64,000 nt of DNA from Myxococcota bacterium (GCA_039030075.1 JBCCEW010000017.1:58294-122293), one strand, 5' to 3'. Shown: positions 8,810 to 17,473, counted from the first letter of the stretch. Notes: generated by a model from the sequence alone, not told the origin. Numbers and translations: made by a program.

Positions 8810-9654
8810 AGATCGGCGTCTCCCTCCCGGTTCGCGAGCTGCGCGACGACCTCGGTGCGATTCGGGCGTTCGCGACCCTCGCCGAAGAGCTCGGCTTCAC
8901 CCACCTGCGGGTGCCCGAACAGATCGCGCGCCGCGACTCGGGGCACCTCCACGAGCCCCTGACGCTGCTCGCGTGGGTGGCGGGCTGCACCCGGGCGATC
9001 GAGCTGTGCCCGTCGGTGCTGGTGCTCCCAGCGCGGCAGACCGTGCTGGTGGCGAAGCAGGCCGCGGAACTCGACCGGCTCTCGGGCGGCCGCTTGCGCC
9101 TCGGCGTGGGTGTCGGGGGCCACCGCCGCGAGTATCAGTCGCTGGGGATGGACTTCGATACCCGCGGACGTCGCTGCAGCGAACAGATCCAGCTCTTGCG
9201 CCGCCTCTGGACCGAGTCCGAGGTGACCTTCGAGGGAGAGTTCGATCGCGTCCGCAAGAACGGCATCGACCCGCTCCCCGTCCAGCAACCGATCCCGATC
9301 TGGATCGGCGGCGCCTCGGTGCCTTCGGAACCCGTCCTCGAGCGCATCGGCCGCCATGCCGACGGCTGGTTCGCGATCTGCGCACCCGAGCAGTTCGCCG
9401 AGCTGCGCGCGCGCATCGACGCGCACGCGCGCGACGCAGGTCGCGACCCGGCCACGATCGGCGCCGAGAGCGGCGTGGGCATCTGCAACCGCAGCGAAGC
9501 GGAGTGGACCGAACTGGTGCGTCAACGAGCCGCCACGGGCGTCACGCACCTGTGCATGCGGACGCTCGGCGCCGAATGGACCGCCGACGAGCACCTCGAC
9601 GGCCTGCGCCGCATCCGCACGGTGCTGGATTCGCTCTCCGACCTCGGAAACTGA
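8806..9654 (+). CDS. LLM-class flavin-dependent oxidoreductase (F420-type candidate)
   Basis: A 282-residue luciferase-like protein beginning MKIGVSLPV. GFTHLRVPEQ, ELCPSVLVLPARQ, LDRLSGGRLRLGVGVGG and PIPIWIGG are the conserved barrel segments seen in F420-dependent reductases and probable mycobacterial LLM oxidoreductases. The ATG overlaps the TGA of the small membrane protein. Cofactor choice (FMN or F420) is not readable directly, but full length and the GVGVGGHRREYQSLG segment favour the F420-type branch. The gene ends the plus-strand run that starts at the window edge. Confidence 0.8.
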   Translation: MKIGVSLPVRELRDDLGAIRAFATLAEELGFTHLRVPEQIARRDSGHLHEPLTLLAWVAGCTRAIELCPSVLVLPARQTVLVAKQAAELDRLSGGRLRLGVGVGGHRREYQSLGMDFDTRGRRCSEQIQLLRRLWTESEVTFEGEFDRVRKNGIDPLPVQQPIPIWIGGASVPSEPVLERIGRHADGWFAICAPEQFAELRARIDAHARDAGRDPATIGAESGVGICNRSEAEWTELVRQRAATGVTHLCMRTLGAEWTADEHLDGLRRIRTVLDSLSDLGN

Positions 9655-9676
9655 GAGCGGCGACGAAGAGCGGAGC

Positions 9677-10165
9677 CTAGGAGTCGGCGGGCGGCGCCAG
9701 CTCGAAGAACCAGGCCCGGCTGAGGTCGTTCCCGGACGGACCGCCGCCGTACTTCTCGCTGACGATCGCACTCAGCTTCTCGCGGGTCGGCTCGTCATCG
9801 ACGCGAACGAGCGTGCGGCGGTAGCGCTTGCCGTCCACCCGGACCACGGCGGCTGGCGCCTCGAGGGCCTCGTGGTGCCAGGACTTCCCGGGCGGGAAGT
9901 CGAGGCTCACCGGCACGTACGCCGAACGGTCCAGCACCAGGATCCACGTCGTCCGCGAGCGTCCCGAACTCTCGAGTTCGATCTCGCCCGTGTCGGTGGC
10001 GAAGGTCCAGTCGACGTCGCGCTTCTCGACGAGCTCACCCGAGGAGAGCGGACCACCGGGAATGATGGCGACCGGGCCATCCGCGAAGCGCGCGCCGATG
10101 AACACGACGACCAGCAGGGCCACGAGACCCCCGAGCACGATTCCCAACCAGCGAAGCGCGGCCAT
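9677..10165 (-). CDS. Small membrane-anchored beta-rich protein
   Basis: A 162-residue protein with an N-terminal membrane segment (about residues 5-24) and a soluble beta-rich domain with SGRSRTTWILVLD and RYRRTLVRVDDEP strands. Its size and layout resemble the small proteins at 8366 and 21173; a split-barrel fold related to nitroreductase/PNPOx families is possible but not proven. A GGAGGG lies upstream of the ATG. It is convergent with the LLM gene at 8806. No function can be assigned. Confidence 0.5.
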   Translation of the reverse strand: MAALRWLGIVLGGLVALLVVVFIGARFADGPVAIIPGGPLSSGELVEKRDVDWTFATDTGEIELESSGRSRTTWILVLDRSAYVPVSLDFPPGKSWHHEALEAPAAVVRVDGKRYRRTLVRVDDEPTREKLSAIVSEKYGGGPSGNDLSRAWFFELAPPADS

Positions 10166-10274
10166 GGCGACCCTCCTTTGGGTTTCCCGGTTCTCCGCAG
10201 CACAGCGGAGCTCGGGTTGGGCGCTGATTCTAGGCCCGGGTAAGGAACGCCGCCGCCCGCCCCGCTCCGGTGCC

Positions 10275-10817
10275 TCAGGGCAGCGAAACGTCCTTGCGGG
10301 CGAGGAAGTGACCTTCGTCGGTCGTCACGATGGAGAAGCCCTCGCGCTCGCTGAGGGGCCGACCCTCGGCGTCGAGGATCTCGGCGCCCAGAGCGGCCAG
10401 TGTGGTGTGGAGCCCGCGATAGAGACCGTAGGCGTGGACGATCTGCCCCACTTCCCCCCGGTCCTCGGGTTGGTCGAAGTGGCGCTTCAGGATCTCGAGC
10501 GCCGCGTCGGCGGTCTCGGCGCGCAGCAGCGGAAGCGCCTCGAGCACGGCCTGCTCGGCAGGCTCGAAGCCGGCGCCCTCGGGAGTGTGAACCCGGGACG
10601 CCAGCGCGTCGGTGAGTCCTTGACGAAGCCCCGCCTCGTCGCGTGACACCGTTCAGGTGTGGCATTGGTGCTCGTACGCCGAATACAGGCGGATGATCTC
10701 GCGCAGTCGCTCGGGCAGAGTCCACGCGGCGCGCAGGGTCTGGTTGGCCGCGGTGAACAGCCCCAGGATCGGCCCGGGAATACGGGCCAGGTCGATGCGG
10801 AAGCCTCCGGGCGTCAT
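10275..10817 (-). CDS. AhpD/carboxymuconolactone-decarboxylase-like selenoprotein (in-frame TGA = Sec55)
   Basis: Read through a TGA at 10653-10655, this frame gives 180 residues, the normal size of the family. The upstream part ends LREIIRLYSAYEHQCHT, the TGA follows, and the same frame continues TVSRDEAGLRQGLTDAL. This reproduces the CMD/AhpD active site LRExxRL...QCxxC...GLT, with the second Cys replaced by Sec (C52-H-T-U55). The ATG at 10817 has GAGG upstream; another ATG lies at 10853. AhpD-like proteins are thiol peroxidase partners or disulfide reductases, and CxxU members are known among environmental selenoproteins. A hairpin follows the TGA (see 10622-10640). The gene is divergent from the SDR at 11012. 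The alternative is a pseudogene or a sequencing error. Confidence 0.8.
10622..10640 (-). promoter_or_regulatory. Candidate bacterial SECIS hairpin of the AhpD-like gene
   Basis: Starting 12 bases after the TGA, the minus-strand mRNA can form GACGAGG / CUUCGUC (7 pairs, one G-U) around a CGGGG loop. The loop starts 19 bases after the TGA and has G in its second position, matching the published bacterial SECIS rules (apical loop about 16-37 bases downstream with a G among its first two bases). An outer GGUG/CACC pairing can extend it. Confidence 0.6.
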
Positions 10818-11011
10818 ACGGTCCTCACGAGCAGTCGACGGAAACGGGAGCATCTCGCAGGACCGCGCGACGCGCCATCGGGCCGCGACCGGCCGCCAGA
10901 ACCCGCTCGCGTTCGAGGCCCGCCTCGCATAGCTTGGTCTCGCGCCCACCCCACCGCGCCCACCCTCGGGCAGCCCGCCCGCGATGGGTCGCGCGGAAAG
11001 AGGAATTCTCC

Positions 11012-11776
11012 ATGAAGCCTGTCTGTCTCGTGCTCGGCGCCGGCGCCGGCATTGGTGGAAACGTCGGGAAGCGCTTCGCGCGCGAGGGATTTCACGTAGT
11101 GCTGTGCCGCCGCAGCGACGAGGAGGGGCTGAAGCAGCTCGTCACCGAGATCGAAGCCGCCGGGGGGTCCGCGACGGGCCTCCTGCTCAACGCCGCCGAT
11201 CCGGACACGATCGAGGACCAGGTCACTGCGATCGAGAGCGAGGTCGGGCCGATCGAGGTCGCGCTCTTCAACCTGGGTGCGCAGATCGGCAACCGCGAGC
11301 TCGGGGACACCACCTACAAGGCCTTCGAGCTCGGCTGGCGGCTCGCCACCTTCGGGTTGTTTCGACTCGCGACCTCGCTCCTGCCGCGCATGGTGGAGCG
11401 CGGCCGCGGAACCCTGCTCGTGACGTCGGCGACGGCCGCGGTGCGCGGCAACGCCGGACAGCACTCCCATGCGGCGGCGATGGGCGGCCGACGCATGCTG
11501 TGTCAGACGCTCAACGCCGAATTCGCACCGAAGGGCATCCACGTCGCCCACGTGCTCATCGACGGGGCCGTCGATGCGCCCGACACGCTGGGAAAGATGC
11601 TCGGGCCCGAGGGCTTCCAGAAGCTGCGCGAGTCCCGCGGCATGGAGCACGACGGTTTGATGCTGCCGGAGAAGATGGCCGACACCTACTTCCATCTGCA
11701 CCAGCAGCACCGCTCGGCCTGGACCCACGAGATCGACCTGCGTTCGTACTCGGACCTCGCCTGGTGGAACCACTAG
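11012..11776 (+). CDS. SDR-fold protein lacking the catalytic Tyr-Lys pair
   Basis: A 254-residue SDR-type Rossmann protein starting at an ATG preceded by GAGGAA. The cofactor glycines are present (LGAGAGIGG), but the NNAG motif reads FNLGAQ and the position of YxxxK reads HAAAMGGRR, so the usual proton-relay residues are absent. The C-terminus (IDLRSYSDLAWWNH) also departs from classical SDRs. A branch of SDR-like proteins with this altered site is known, without a settled reaction. It is divergent from the AhpD-like selenoprotein gene, with 194 bases between the starts that could hold both promoters. Confidence 0.75.
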   Translation: MKPVCLVLGAGAGIGGNVGKRFAREGFHVVLCRRSDEEGLKQLVTEIEAAGGSATGLLLNAADPDTIEDQVTAIESEVGPIEVALFNLGAQIGNRELGDTTYKAFELGWRLATFGLFRLATSLLPRMVERGRGTLLVTSATAAVRGNAGQHSHAAAMGGRRMLCQTLNAEFAPKGIHVAHVLIDGAVDAPDTLGKMLGPEGFQKLRESRGMEHDGLMLPEKMADTYFHLHQQHRSAWTHEIDLRSYSDLAWWNH

Positions 11777-11806
11777 CCGCCGGAGCGGTGTGTCCCCGGG
11801 CGCGCG

Positions 11807-12421
11807 TCAGTGCCCGGCCGAGTCCGCCTTCTGGAAGGCGGGCCGCGCCTCGATCCGGGCGACGTACGCCTTCAGGCTCTGCATCTCGTCGGGGACGCAG
11901 CCGAGCCGGTTGCTCATCACGGCCGCGTGACCCAGCATCGTGTCGGCCGCCGAGAAGTCCCCGATCAGGTACTCCTTGCCGGCGAGCGCTTCGTCGACCG
12001 GCGCCCAGGAGCGCGTCAGCAGGCGCTGCGCCTGGCCGAGCACCGTGGCGTCACGACGGTCTTCGGGGAGCAGGATCGTGTGCACGACGATCGTGTTCAC
12101 CGGCGGCATCACCATGCCCTCGCAGTAGTGGAACCACTGGAGGTAGGCGGGGTACTCGGGCGCGTCGACGGCGGGCTTCAGGCCCCCGTTCTTGTGTCGC
12201 TCGAGGATGTACTCGGCGATCGCCCCACTCTCCCAGAGCGTCATATCGCCGTCTTCGAGCACCGGCACCCGCCCGAGCGGGTGTCGCGCGCGGTGGGCAT
12301 CGGACTTCAGGTCCTTCGGGTGGAAGGCCATCTGGTTGAGCTCGTAGGGCAACCCGAGCTCTTCGAGGAGCCAGAGCGAACGAACCGCACGGGAGTTGGG
12401 GGCGAAGTGAAGCTTGAGCAC
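11807..12421 (-). CDS. Glutathione S-transferase family protein
   Basis: A 204-residue GST. The chosen GTG at 12421 is preceded by AAGGAG and begins VLKLHFAPNSRAVRSLWLLEELG, the usual thioredoxin-like N-terminal domain; an ATG six codons further up lacks such spacing. RVPVLEDGD (cis-Pro loop), LWESGAIAEYI, and the helical C-terminal domain with DFSAADTMLGHA are clear. It probably conjugates or reduces electrophiles with glutathione. It is convergent with the SDR at 11012 and is one of three GST genes within 5 kb. Confidence 0.87.
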   Translation of the reverse strand: MLKLHFAPNSRAVRSLWLLEELGLPYELNQMAFHPKDLKSDAHRARHPLGRVPVLEDGDMTLWESGAIAEYILERHKNGGLKPAVDAPEYPAYLQWFHYCEGMVMPPVNTIVVHTILLPEDRRDATVLGQAQRLLTRSWAPVDEALAGKEYLIGDFSAADTMLGHAAVMSNRLGCVPDEMQSLKAYVARIEARPAFQKADSAGH

Positions 12422-12506
12422 GGGATCTCCTTGGGGCAAGCCGGTGTCGTCGGCGCGGACGACGATCCTACACCAGACGCCCGTCTCGGAAGCAGTCGTG
12501 CTGGCG

Positions 12507-13163
12507 CTAGACCGCCAACCACACCAGGGCGAAGCAGGCGATCCCGACCGCCATGCCCACGCGACGCCCGCGATCGAGGCCGCCCCCAGCCACGGCCTTG
12601 CCGAGCTCGGCGCCCGGATTGCCGCTCTGGCCCGCGGCGAGCACGATCGGCGCTTCGAAGGCGCCCGCGGCGACCGCGCGGAAGACCAGGGTGGCGAGCA
12701 GCACCACGCTGCTCAAGAGCCTCAGGTCTGCGAATGCCAACACGAGCAGCACGGCCAGCCAGGGAGCCAGGATGCCGCCCCAGCTCATCCAGCTGAACTG
12801 GCGGAGGTCGTTCTTCTCCATGTCGAAGTCGAACAGGAAGAAGTGGCGCCGCGGTTCCTCGAGCATCGGAGACACCGCGCCCGAGAGTCGCGCTCCCGTG
12901 AAGTGGCCCCACTCGTGGAAGATGCTCATGAGCACGAAGCCGGCCACCACGGCGTTGCCGACGGCCACCGCCTCCGCGAGGAAGGAACCCGTCGTCGCCG
13001 CCCACACCTGCCCGGCGCCCCAGAGCGTGAGGACGCCCATCGCCATGGCGAAGTGGTAGCCGCCGATCTGGCGCATGCGGGCGTGGTCGATCTTGCGGGC
13101 CGCGTCTTCGAGCGCGGCCTTCTCGGCAGCTGCGGCAGCGGGGTCGACGGTGGCTTCGGCCAT
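12507..13163 (-). CDS. Multi-pass membrane protein with HExxH motif (site-2-protease-like)
   Basis: A 218-residue membrane protein with about four to five hydrophobic segments. The segment IFHEWGHFTGARLSG contains a zinc-metalloprotease HExxH at the end of a membrane helix, as in M50 site-2 proteases and their relatives. The second M50 signature (NxxPxxxxDG) is not visible, so proteolytic activity is uncertain. The ATG at 13163 follows GGAGGG with good spacing. No regulator or anti-sigma gene adjoins it. Confidence 0.6.
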   Translation of the reverse strand: MAEATVDPAAAAAEKAALEDAARKIDHARMRQIGGYHFAMAMGVLTLWGAGQVWAATTGSFLAEAVAVGNAVVAGFVLMSIFHEWGHFTGARLSGAVSPMLEEPRRHFFLFDFDMEKNDLRQFSWMSWGGILAPWLAVLLVLAFADLRLLSSVVLLATLVFRAVAAGAFEAPIVLAAGQSGNPGAELGKAVAGGGLDRGRRVGMAVGIACFALVWLAV

Positions 13164-13267
13164 GGGGGTCCCTCCAGCGGATCCTGGACGCGGGCGGGCG
13201 TCCGGACGCAAGGGTCAGTATTGGGGATCTCCGGGGCCGGGCCAAGCCGAGGCGCCGCCGCCGGCCC

Positions 13268-13903
13268 TCAGCGGCTCCGCAGCGCCCAGAACCAGCTGAG
13301 GGCGCTTCCCAGCGCGGCGAAGAGCAACCCGAGCACCAGCCGCGGGTCGCCCAGCTGGAGCCACGGATCGATCGGGAAGGCGATGGTCTTCGCCATCGCG
13401 GCGACCTTGAAGTGGTGCGCCCCATCGAAGTCCGGGTTCGTCGCGATCTCCATCAGGTCGCGTCGACTGCGGTAGCGCATGCCTGCCCCGACACTCCAGC
13501 GCTCCATCCCATCGGCGTTCATCAGGTCCATCGCCGTGTTCGCCGCCTGGCCGTAGAGCACCGGGTGACTCGCGCGCTTCGCGAGTTCGGGGGTCATGAA
13601 CGCCATGTACTTGTCCATCACCTCGTCGCTCGTTTCGCCGGGCTCGACGCCCTCCACGGCGAGCGGCGTTTCGTACATGTCGATCAGGTTGACCATCACG
13701 AAGTCGTCGCCCGTGTCCTCCTCGAGGAACCGGCGCAGGCGCTCCAGTCGCTCGGGCGGAAGCGGAGGCTCGCGGTCCTGCATGCGTGCGACGTAGGCGT
13801 CGATCTCCACCTCGGTGAGGGGTCCGCCGCAGGAGGTGTACCAACCGCAGAAGAGCGCATAGGCACCCAGGAGCACGGCCCAGGTCCAGCGCGTCGGTGT
13901 CAT
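13268..13903 (-). CDS. Conserved-looking membrane-anchored protein, function unknown
   Basis: A 211-residue protein with an N-terminal hydrophobic segment (about residues 8-24), a soluble middle region and a second hydrophobic segment near the C-terminus (LGLLFAALGSALSWFWAL). The middle contains VMVNLIDMYETPL and a GAGMRYRSRRDLMEIATNPDFDGAHHF pattern resembling dimeric alpha-beta barrel (DUF1330/NIPSNAP-like) sheets; this is only a loose similarity. AGGGAAG precedes the ATG. It follows the HExxH gene on the same strand with about 100 bases between. Confidence 0.5.
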   Translation of the reverse strand: MTPTRWTWAVLLGAYALFCGWYTSCGGPLTEVEIDAYVARMQDREPPLPPERLERLRRFLEEDTGDDFVMVNLIDMYETPLAVEGVEPGETSDEVMDKYMAFMTPELAKRASHPVLYGQAANTAMDLMNADGMERWSVGAGMRYRSRRDLMEIATNPDFDGAHHFKVAAMAKTIAFPIDPWLQLGDPRLVLGLLFAALGSALSWFWALRSR

Positions 13904-14093
13904 GGGGTCTTCCCTCCTTGGGAGTGGGCGCTCGGGTGGGTACGACGATGCCGAACCCGCGTGGGAACCGATCGAGGCGTCCCATTCTGCCCAGCGCCTC
14001 GGCCCGAAGCCACCCTCCCCGGGCGCCCTGCCCTCGATGGCAACCGCGAGACCACCCGCTAGCGTGTGCGATCGGCGAGGCGAGAGGTGCGCA

Positions 14094-14954
14094 GTGGGAA
14101 GCCTGACTCCGCAACAGATCGACCACTACCAGCGCGAGGGCTACGTCGTGGTGCCTGGGCTCGTCGATGCCGAGCGCGTCGAACGCTATTGCGACCGCGC
14201 CCGCGAGATCGCCCACGGCGACGTCCCCAAGGCCGCGGCAAACCGGATCGTGCGCGACATCGCGTACGCCAAGGGAACGCTCCCCCTCCCCGACGACCCG
14301 GAACACGCGATCTGGAAGATCTTGAATCCGGATCGCTTCGACCCGGTCCTCGCCGAGTGCATGCGGATCCCCGAAGTGCTCGATGCGGTCGAGTCACTGA
14401 TCGGGTCCGACCTGCTCGCCTTCCTGCTGATGTTCATCTACAAGCCGCCCGGCGTGGCGCAGTCGGTCCACCCGTTCCACCAGGATGCGGCCTACTTCAT
14501 GTTCGGCCCGCACGAAGACTGCCTGGGTGTCTGGATTCCGCTCGACCCGGTGGACGAGGAAAACGGCTCCCTGTCGATCGTGCCGCGCTCCCATCAGCTC
14601 GAGGTGCGGCAACACGAAGTCCGGGACGGGATCAACGCCGGGGCCTTCGCCGCCGCGGGGGTCGAGGGCGAAGACGCATTCCACGAGCAGGCGATCACGC
14701 TGGAACTGGATCCGGGCGACTGTCTGCTCTTCCACACTCGGCTGCTGCACCGGAGCGGCGGCAACCGCACCCAGCGCCACCGGCGCGTGGTCACGCTCCA
14801 CATGGCGAACGCGCGATGCAAGAGCACGGGGCCGATGCTCGCCGAGTACGGCTTCACCCTGGTGCGCGGCCAGACCTACGACGGCTGCCTTCAACCGCTC
14901 GAGAACCCGGAACTCGGGTTCCTGGGTCGCACCGTCGACGCAGCCGGCGCCTGA
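14094..14954 (+). CDS. Phytanoyl-CoA dioxygenase (PhyH) family oxygenase
   Basis: A 286-residue Fe(II)/2-oxoglutarate oxygenase. The GTG at 14094 with AGAGG upstream opens SLTPQQIDHYQREGYVVVPG, the standard PhyH N-terminus. The iron-binding HxD is in HPFHQDAAYF, followed by GVWIPLDPVDEENGSL, and the distal His is in LLHRSGGN with the co-substrate Arg shortly after. Members hydroxylate CoA esters or small hydrophobic acids. It is flanked by convergent GST genes and probably has its own promoter. Confidence 0.87.
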   Translation: MGSLTPQQIDHYQREGYVVVPGLVDAERVERYCDRAREIAHGDVPKAAANRIVRDIAYAKGTLPLPDDPEHAIWKILNPDRFDPVLAECMRIPEVLDAVESLIGSDLLAFLLMFIYKPPGVAQSVHPFHQDAAYFMFGPHEDCLGVWIPLDPVDEENGSLSIVPRSHQLEVRQHEVRDGINAGAFAAAGVEGEDAFHEQAITLELDPGDCLLFHTRLLHRSGGNRTQRHRRVVTLHMANARCKSTGPMLAEYGFTLVRGQTYDGCLQPLENPELGFLGRTVDAAGA

Positions 14955-14979
14955 CCCCTGCGGCTGTGCCCCCGGCCCT

Positions 14980-15663
14980 TCAGCCCAGGTCGATCGGGTC
15001 CTGGCTCACCACCTTCTTGCAGATCGCGAGTCCCGGCTGGAAGGAGGGCCGGTCGGTGAGGCGTCGCACGAGACCCGAAACGCCGGGCCAGCGGCTCGCG
15101 TCGAGCGGCCCACCGACCAGCTCGAGCTGGACGATCATGCAGGCCAGGCTGATGTCGGCGATGGAGAGCGCGCCGCCGACCAGGTAGTCCTGGTCGCCGA
15201 GCTCACCCTCGAGGTAGTCGAGCCGGGACGGCAGCTGCTCGGCGTAGGTCTTCCGAGCGGTCGCCACGTCGGGCTCCTTCCCCTGGAAGCGCGCGAACTG
15301 GATGGGGCGGAAGATGCCCATCCCGATCTGCCCGATCAGCTCGGTATCGCAGTACTCCTCGAGCCACAGCGCGCGACCGTGCTCGAAGGCCTCTGCCGGA
15401 TAGCAGACCGGCTCGGGGAAGCGCCTCTCGACGAAGGCGCAGATCGCCGACGAATCGGGGATCGTGCCCGGCGGTCCTTCCTTTCCGACCGTGGTATCGC
15501 GCAACACCGGGATCCGACGCGCCGGGCTGATCTCCTTGAACCAGTCGGGCATCGGCAGGATGTTGACGGGCTCGAGCTCGAACTCGACCCCTTTCTCGCG
15601 CAGGAGGACGTCGACTTTGCGGACGAACGGGGACAGGGGTGCGCCGTAGAGGATGAGGCTCAT
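14980..15663 (-). CDS. Glutathione S-transferase family protein
   Basis: A 227-residue GST: thioredoxin-like domain (MSLILYGAPLSPFVRKV, ISPARRIPVL with the cis-Pro, DSSAICAFVERRFPEP) followed by the all-helical domain with ALSIADISLACM. The N-terminal SPFVRK pattern is that of Ser- or Cys-type bacterial GSTs. AGGTCTTG lies upstream of the ATG. It is 25 bases from the end of the PhyH gene and lies downstream of the YghU-type gene on the same strand, so both GSTs may be cotranscribed. Confidence 0.88.
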   Translation of the reverse strand: MSLILYGAPLSPFVRKVDVLLREKGVEFELEPVNILPMPDWFKEISPARRIPVLRDTTVGKEGPPGTIPDSSAICAFVERRFPEPVCYPAEAFEHGRALWLEEYCDTELIGQIGMGIFRPIQFARFQGKEPDVATARKTYAEQLPSRLDYLEGELGDQDYLVGGALSIADISLACMIVQLELVGGPLDASRWPGVSGLVRRLTDRPSFQPGLAICKKVVSQDPIDLG

Positions 15664-15723
15664 GGCAAGACCTCCAGACAGATGGGTACTCCATCCGTCG
15701 GTGGGGCTGGGTTGGAGAGACGC

Positions 15724-16563
15724 TCAGTCGAGGTCGCTGGCCGAGTGGCGCTCGGGCACCCGCAGCTCTTCGGGGCCCCAGGCCTTGTTCACGCGCTCCC
15801 CGCGCTTCACCGCCGGGCGCTCCTGGATCTCGTCTGCCCAGCGCCGGACGTTCTTGTAGGTCTTCGTCTCGAGGAAGGTCTCGGCCTGATACAGGTTGTG
15901 GAGCAGCAAGCCGCCGTACCAGGGCCAGGTGGCCATGTCGGCGATGGTGTAGTCGTCGCCGGCCAGGTAACGACGGTTCGCCAGGTTGCGATCGAGCACG
16001 TCGAGCTGGCGCTTCACTTCCATCGTGTAGCGGTTGATCGGGTACTCGTACTTCGCCGGGGCGTAGGCGTAGAAGTGACCGAAGCCGCCTCCGAGGAAGG
16101 GCGTGCTGCCCATCTGCCACATCAGCCAGGACATCGCCTCGGCGCGGGCGCTCGGCTCGGTCGGCAGGAAGGCGCCGAACTTCTCCGCCAGGTAGATCAG
16201 GATGGCGCCCGACTCGAACACCCGGGTCGGAGGTGTCGTGCCGTAGTCGACGAGCGCCGGAATCTTCGAGTTCGGGTTCGCGTCGACGAAGCCGCTGCCG
16301 AACTGGTCACCATCGCCGATGTTGATCAGGTAGGCGTCGTACTCGGCTTCCTTCTTGCCGAGGGCCAGCAGCTCCTCGAGCATCACGGTGACCTTGACAC
16401 CGTTGGGCGTCGCCAAGGAGTAGAGCTGGAGATCGTGCTCGCCCCGCGGCAGCTCCTTCTCGTGGGTCGCGCCAGCGATCGGACGGTTGATCTTCGCGAA
16501 GCGTCCGCCGCTCTCGGTGTCCCAGGTCCAGACTTCGGGCGGCGTGTATTCGGTGTCGCTCAC
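15724..16563 (-). CDS. yghU: YghU-type glutathione S-transferase / disulfide reductase
   Basis: A 279-residue protein closely following E. coli YghU from end to end: YxPPEVWTWD, FAKINRPIAG, THEKELPRGEH, LYSLATPNGVKVTVMLEELLALG, NPNSKIPALVDY, GGGFGHFYAYAP and EIQERPAVKRG. YghU (Nu-class GST) binds two glutathione molecules and has disulfide-bond reductase and organic peroxide-reducing activity. Its presence fits the thiol/selenol redox theme of the window. AAAGGAA precedes the ATG. It is divergent from the TetR regulator at 16766. Confidence 0.92.
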   Translation of the reverse strand: MSDTEYTPPEVWTWDTESGGRFAKINRPIAGATHEKELPRGEHDLQLYSLATPNGVKVTVMLEELLALGKKEAEYDAYLINIGDGDQFGSGFVDANPNSKIPALVDYGTTPPTRVFESGAILIYLAEKFGAFLPTEPSARAEAMSWLMWQMGSTPFLGGGFGHFYAYAPAKYEYPINRYTMEVKRQLDVLDRNLANRRYLAGDDYTIADMATWPWYGGLLLHNLYQAETFLETKTYKNVRRWADEIQERPAVKRGERVNKAWGPEELRVPERHSASDLD

Positions 16564-16698
16564 GGGGGGTTCCTTTCGGGTTGGGGCGCGCGCTCAGCGT
16601 AGCGGAGCCCATCGCGGGCCCTGTCGAGGCCACAGGGGCCCCGGTTTGGCGCGGTCCGTGGGCCTGGGAGTGACCCAGGCGGCGTCGGATTTGAAGTT

Positions 16699-16716
16699 GA
16701 ATCTGAATTCGGATTC
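16699..16716 (+). promoter_or_regulatory. AT-rich inverted repeat upstream of tetR-type gene
   Basis: GAATC-TGAATTCG-GATTC is an inverted repeat in an AT-rich island between yghU and the TetR gene, in otherwise very GC-rich DNA. TetR regulators usually bind palindromes near their own promoter, so this is a candidate operator and promoter region. Confidence 0.4.
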
Positions 16717-16765
16717 GGATAAATTCGCTTCGAAGTCAGCACCTCCGAGCTACGAGGGCCCCTCG

Positions 16766-17425
16766 ATGACGCGCAGCCGCTGGATCTCCGACCTGCACTG
16801 GGTCCGCACCGGGCAACAGCCGCGGGCGCAGGCCACCCAGGAGGCGATCCTCGAGGCCGCAGCATGGCTGATCGCCGAGAAGGGAGTCGAGGCTGCCTCG
16901 GTCGCCGACGTCGCGGCGCGCGCGGACTGCTCGGTGGGCTCGGTCTACCACCACTTCCGGGACAAGCGGACCCTGCTCTACGCCGTGATCGACCGCATGA
17001 GCGAACAGCTCTCCGAGACGATCCGGGACGCCGTCGACCCGACCCGTTGGGCGGGCGCGAAGGTCGTCGACATCCTGCGGGCGTATCTCGAGTTCTCCCT
17101 CGAGACGAGCCGCCCGCGCCCGATCTTCCAGGAAGCCGGCGTAGTCGCGGCACGCAGCGATGCACGCGTCCGCGAGCACCTGGCCGCGTTGCGCGGGATG
17201 CTCGACGACGGTCTCGCCGCCCTGCTCCTCGCACGCCGAGACGAGATCGGGCATCCGGACCCGGAGCTCGCGACCCGCTTCGTGCTCGATCAGCTCGGCG
17301 CCCTGCTCCACGTGCGCTTGAACCCGCTTCCGATCCCCACCGCGCTCGACGGACGACCCGACGCGGTGTTCATCGCCGAGGCGATTCGCGCTTCGTCCGA
17401 CTACCTGCGGCTCGAGGGCCGCTAG
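16766..17425 (+). CDS. TetR/AcrR family transcriptional regulator
   Basis: A 219-residue regulator. The N-terminal helix-turn-helix is clear (ATQEAILEAAAWLIAEKG, ASVADVAARADCSVGSVYHHF, DKRTLLYAV), and the C-terminal ligand-binding half is variable. The ATG follows GAGG. It is divergent from yghU and 48 bases upstream of an SDR followed by a lipoprotein and a P450, which are plausible targets. Ligands of TetR proteins in this setting are often CoA esters or hydrophobic substrates; that is inference. Confidence 0.88.
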   Translation: MTRSRWISDLHWVRTGQQPRAQATQEAILEAAAWLIAEKGVEAASVADVAARADCSVGSVYHHFRDKRTLLYAVIDRMSEQLSETIRDAVDPTRWAGAKVVDILRAYLEFSLETSRPRPIFQEAGVVAARSDARVREHLAALRGMLDDGLAALLLARRDEIGHPDPELATRFVLDQLGALLHVRLNPLPIPTALDGRPDAVFIAEAIRASSDYLRLEGR

Positions 17426-17473
17426 GAACGCCTCACCGCGGCGCACGCGTCGCGCACCCAGGGAGACCTCGAC

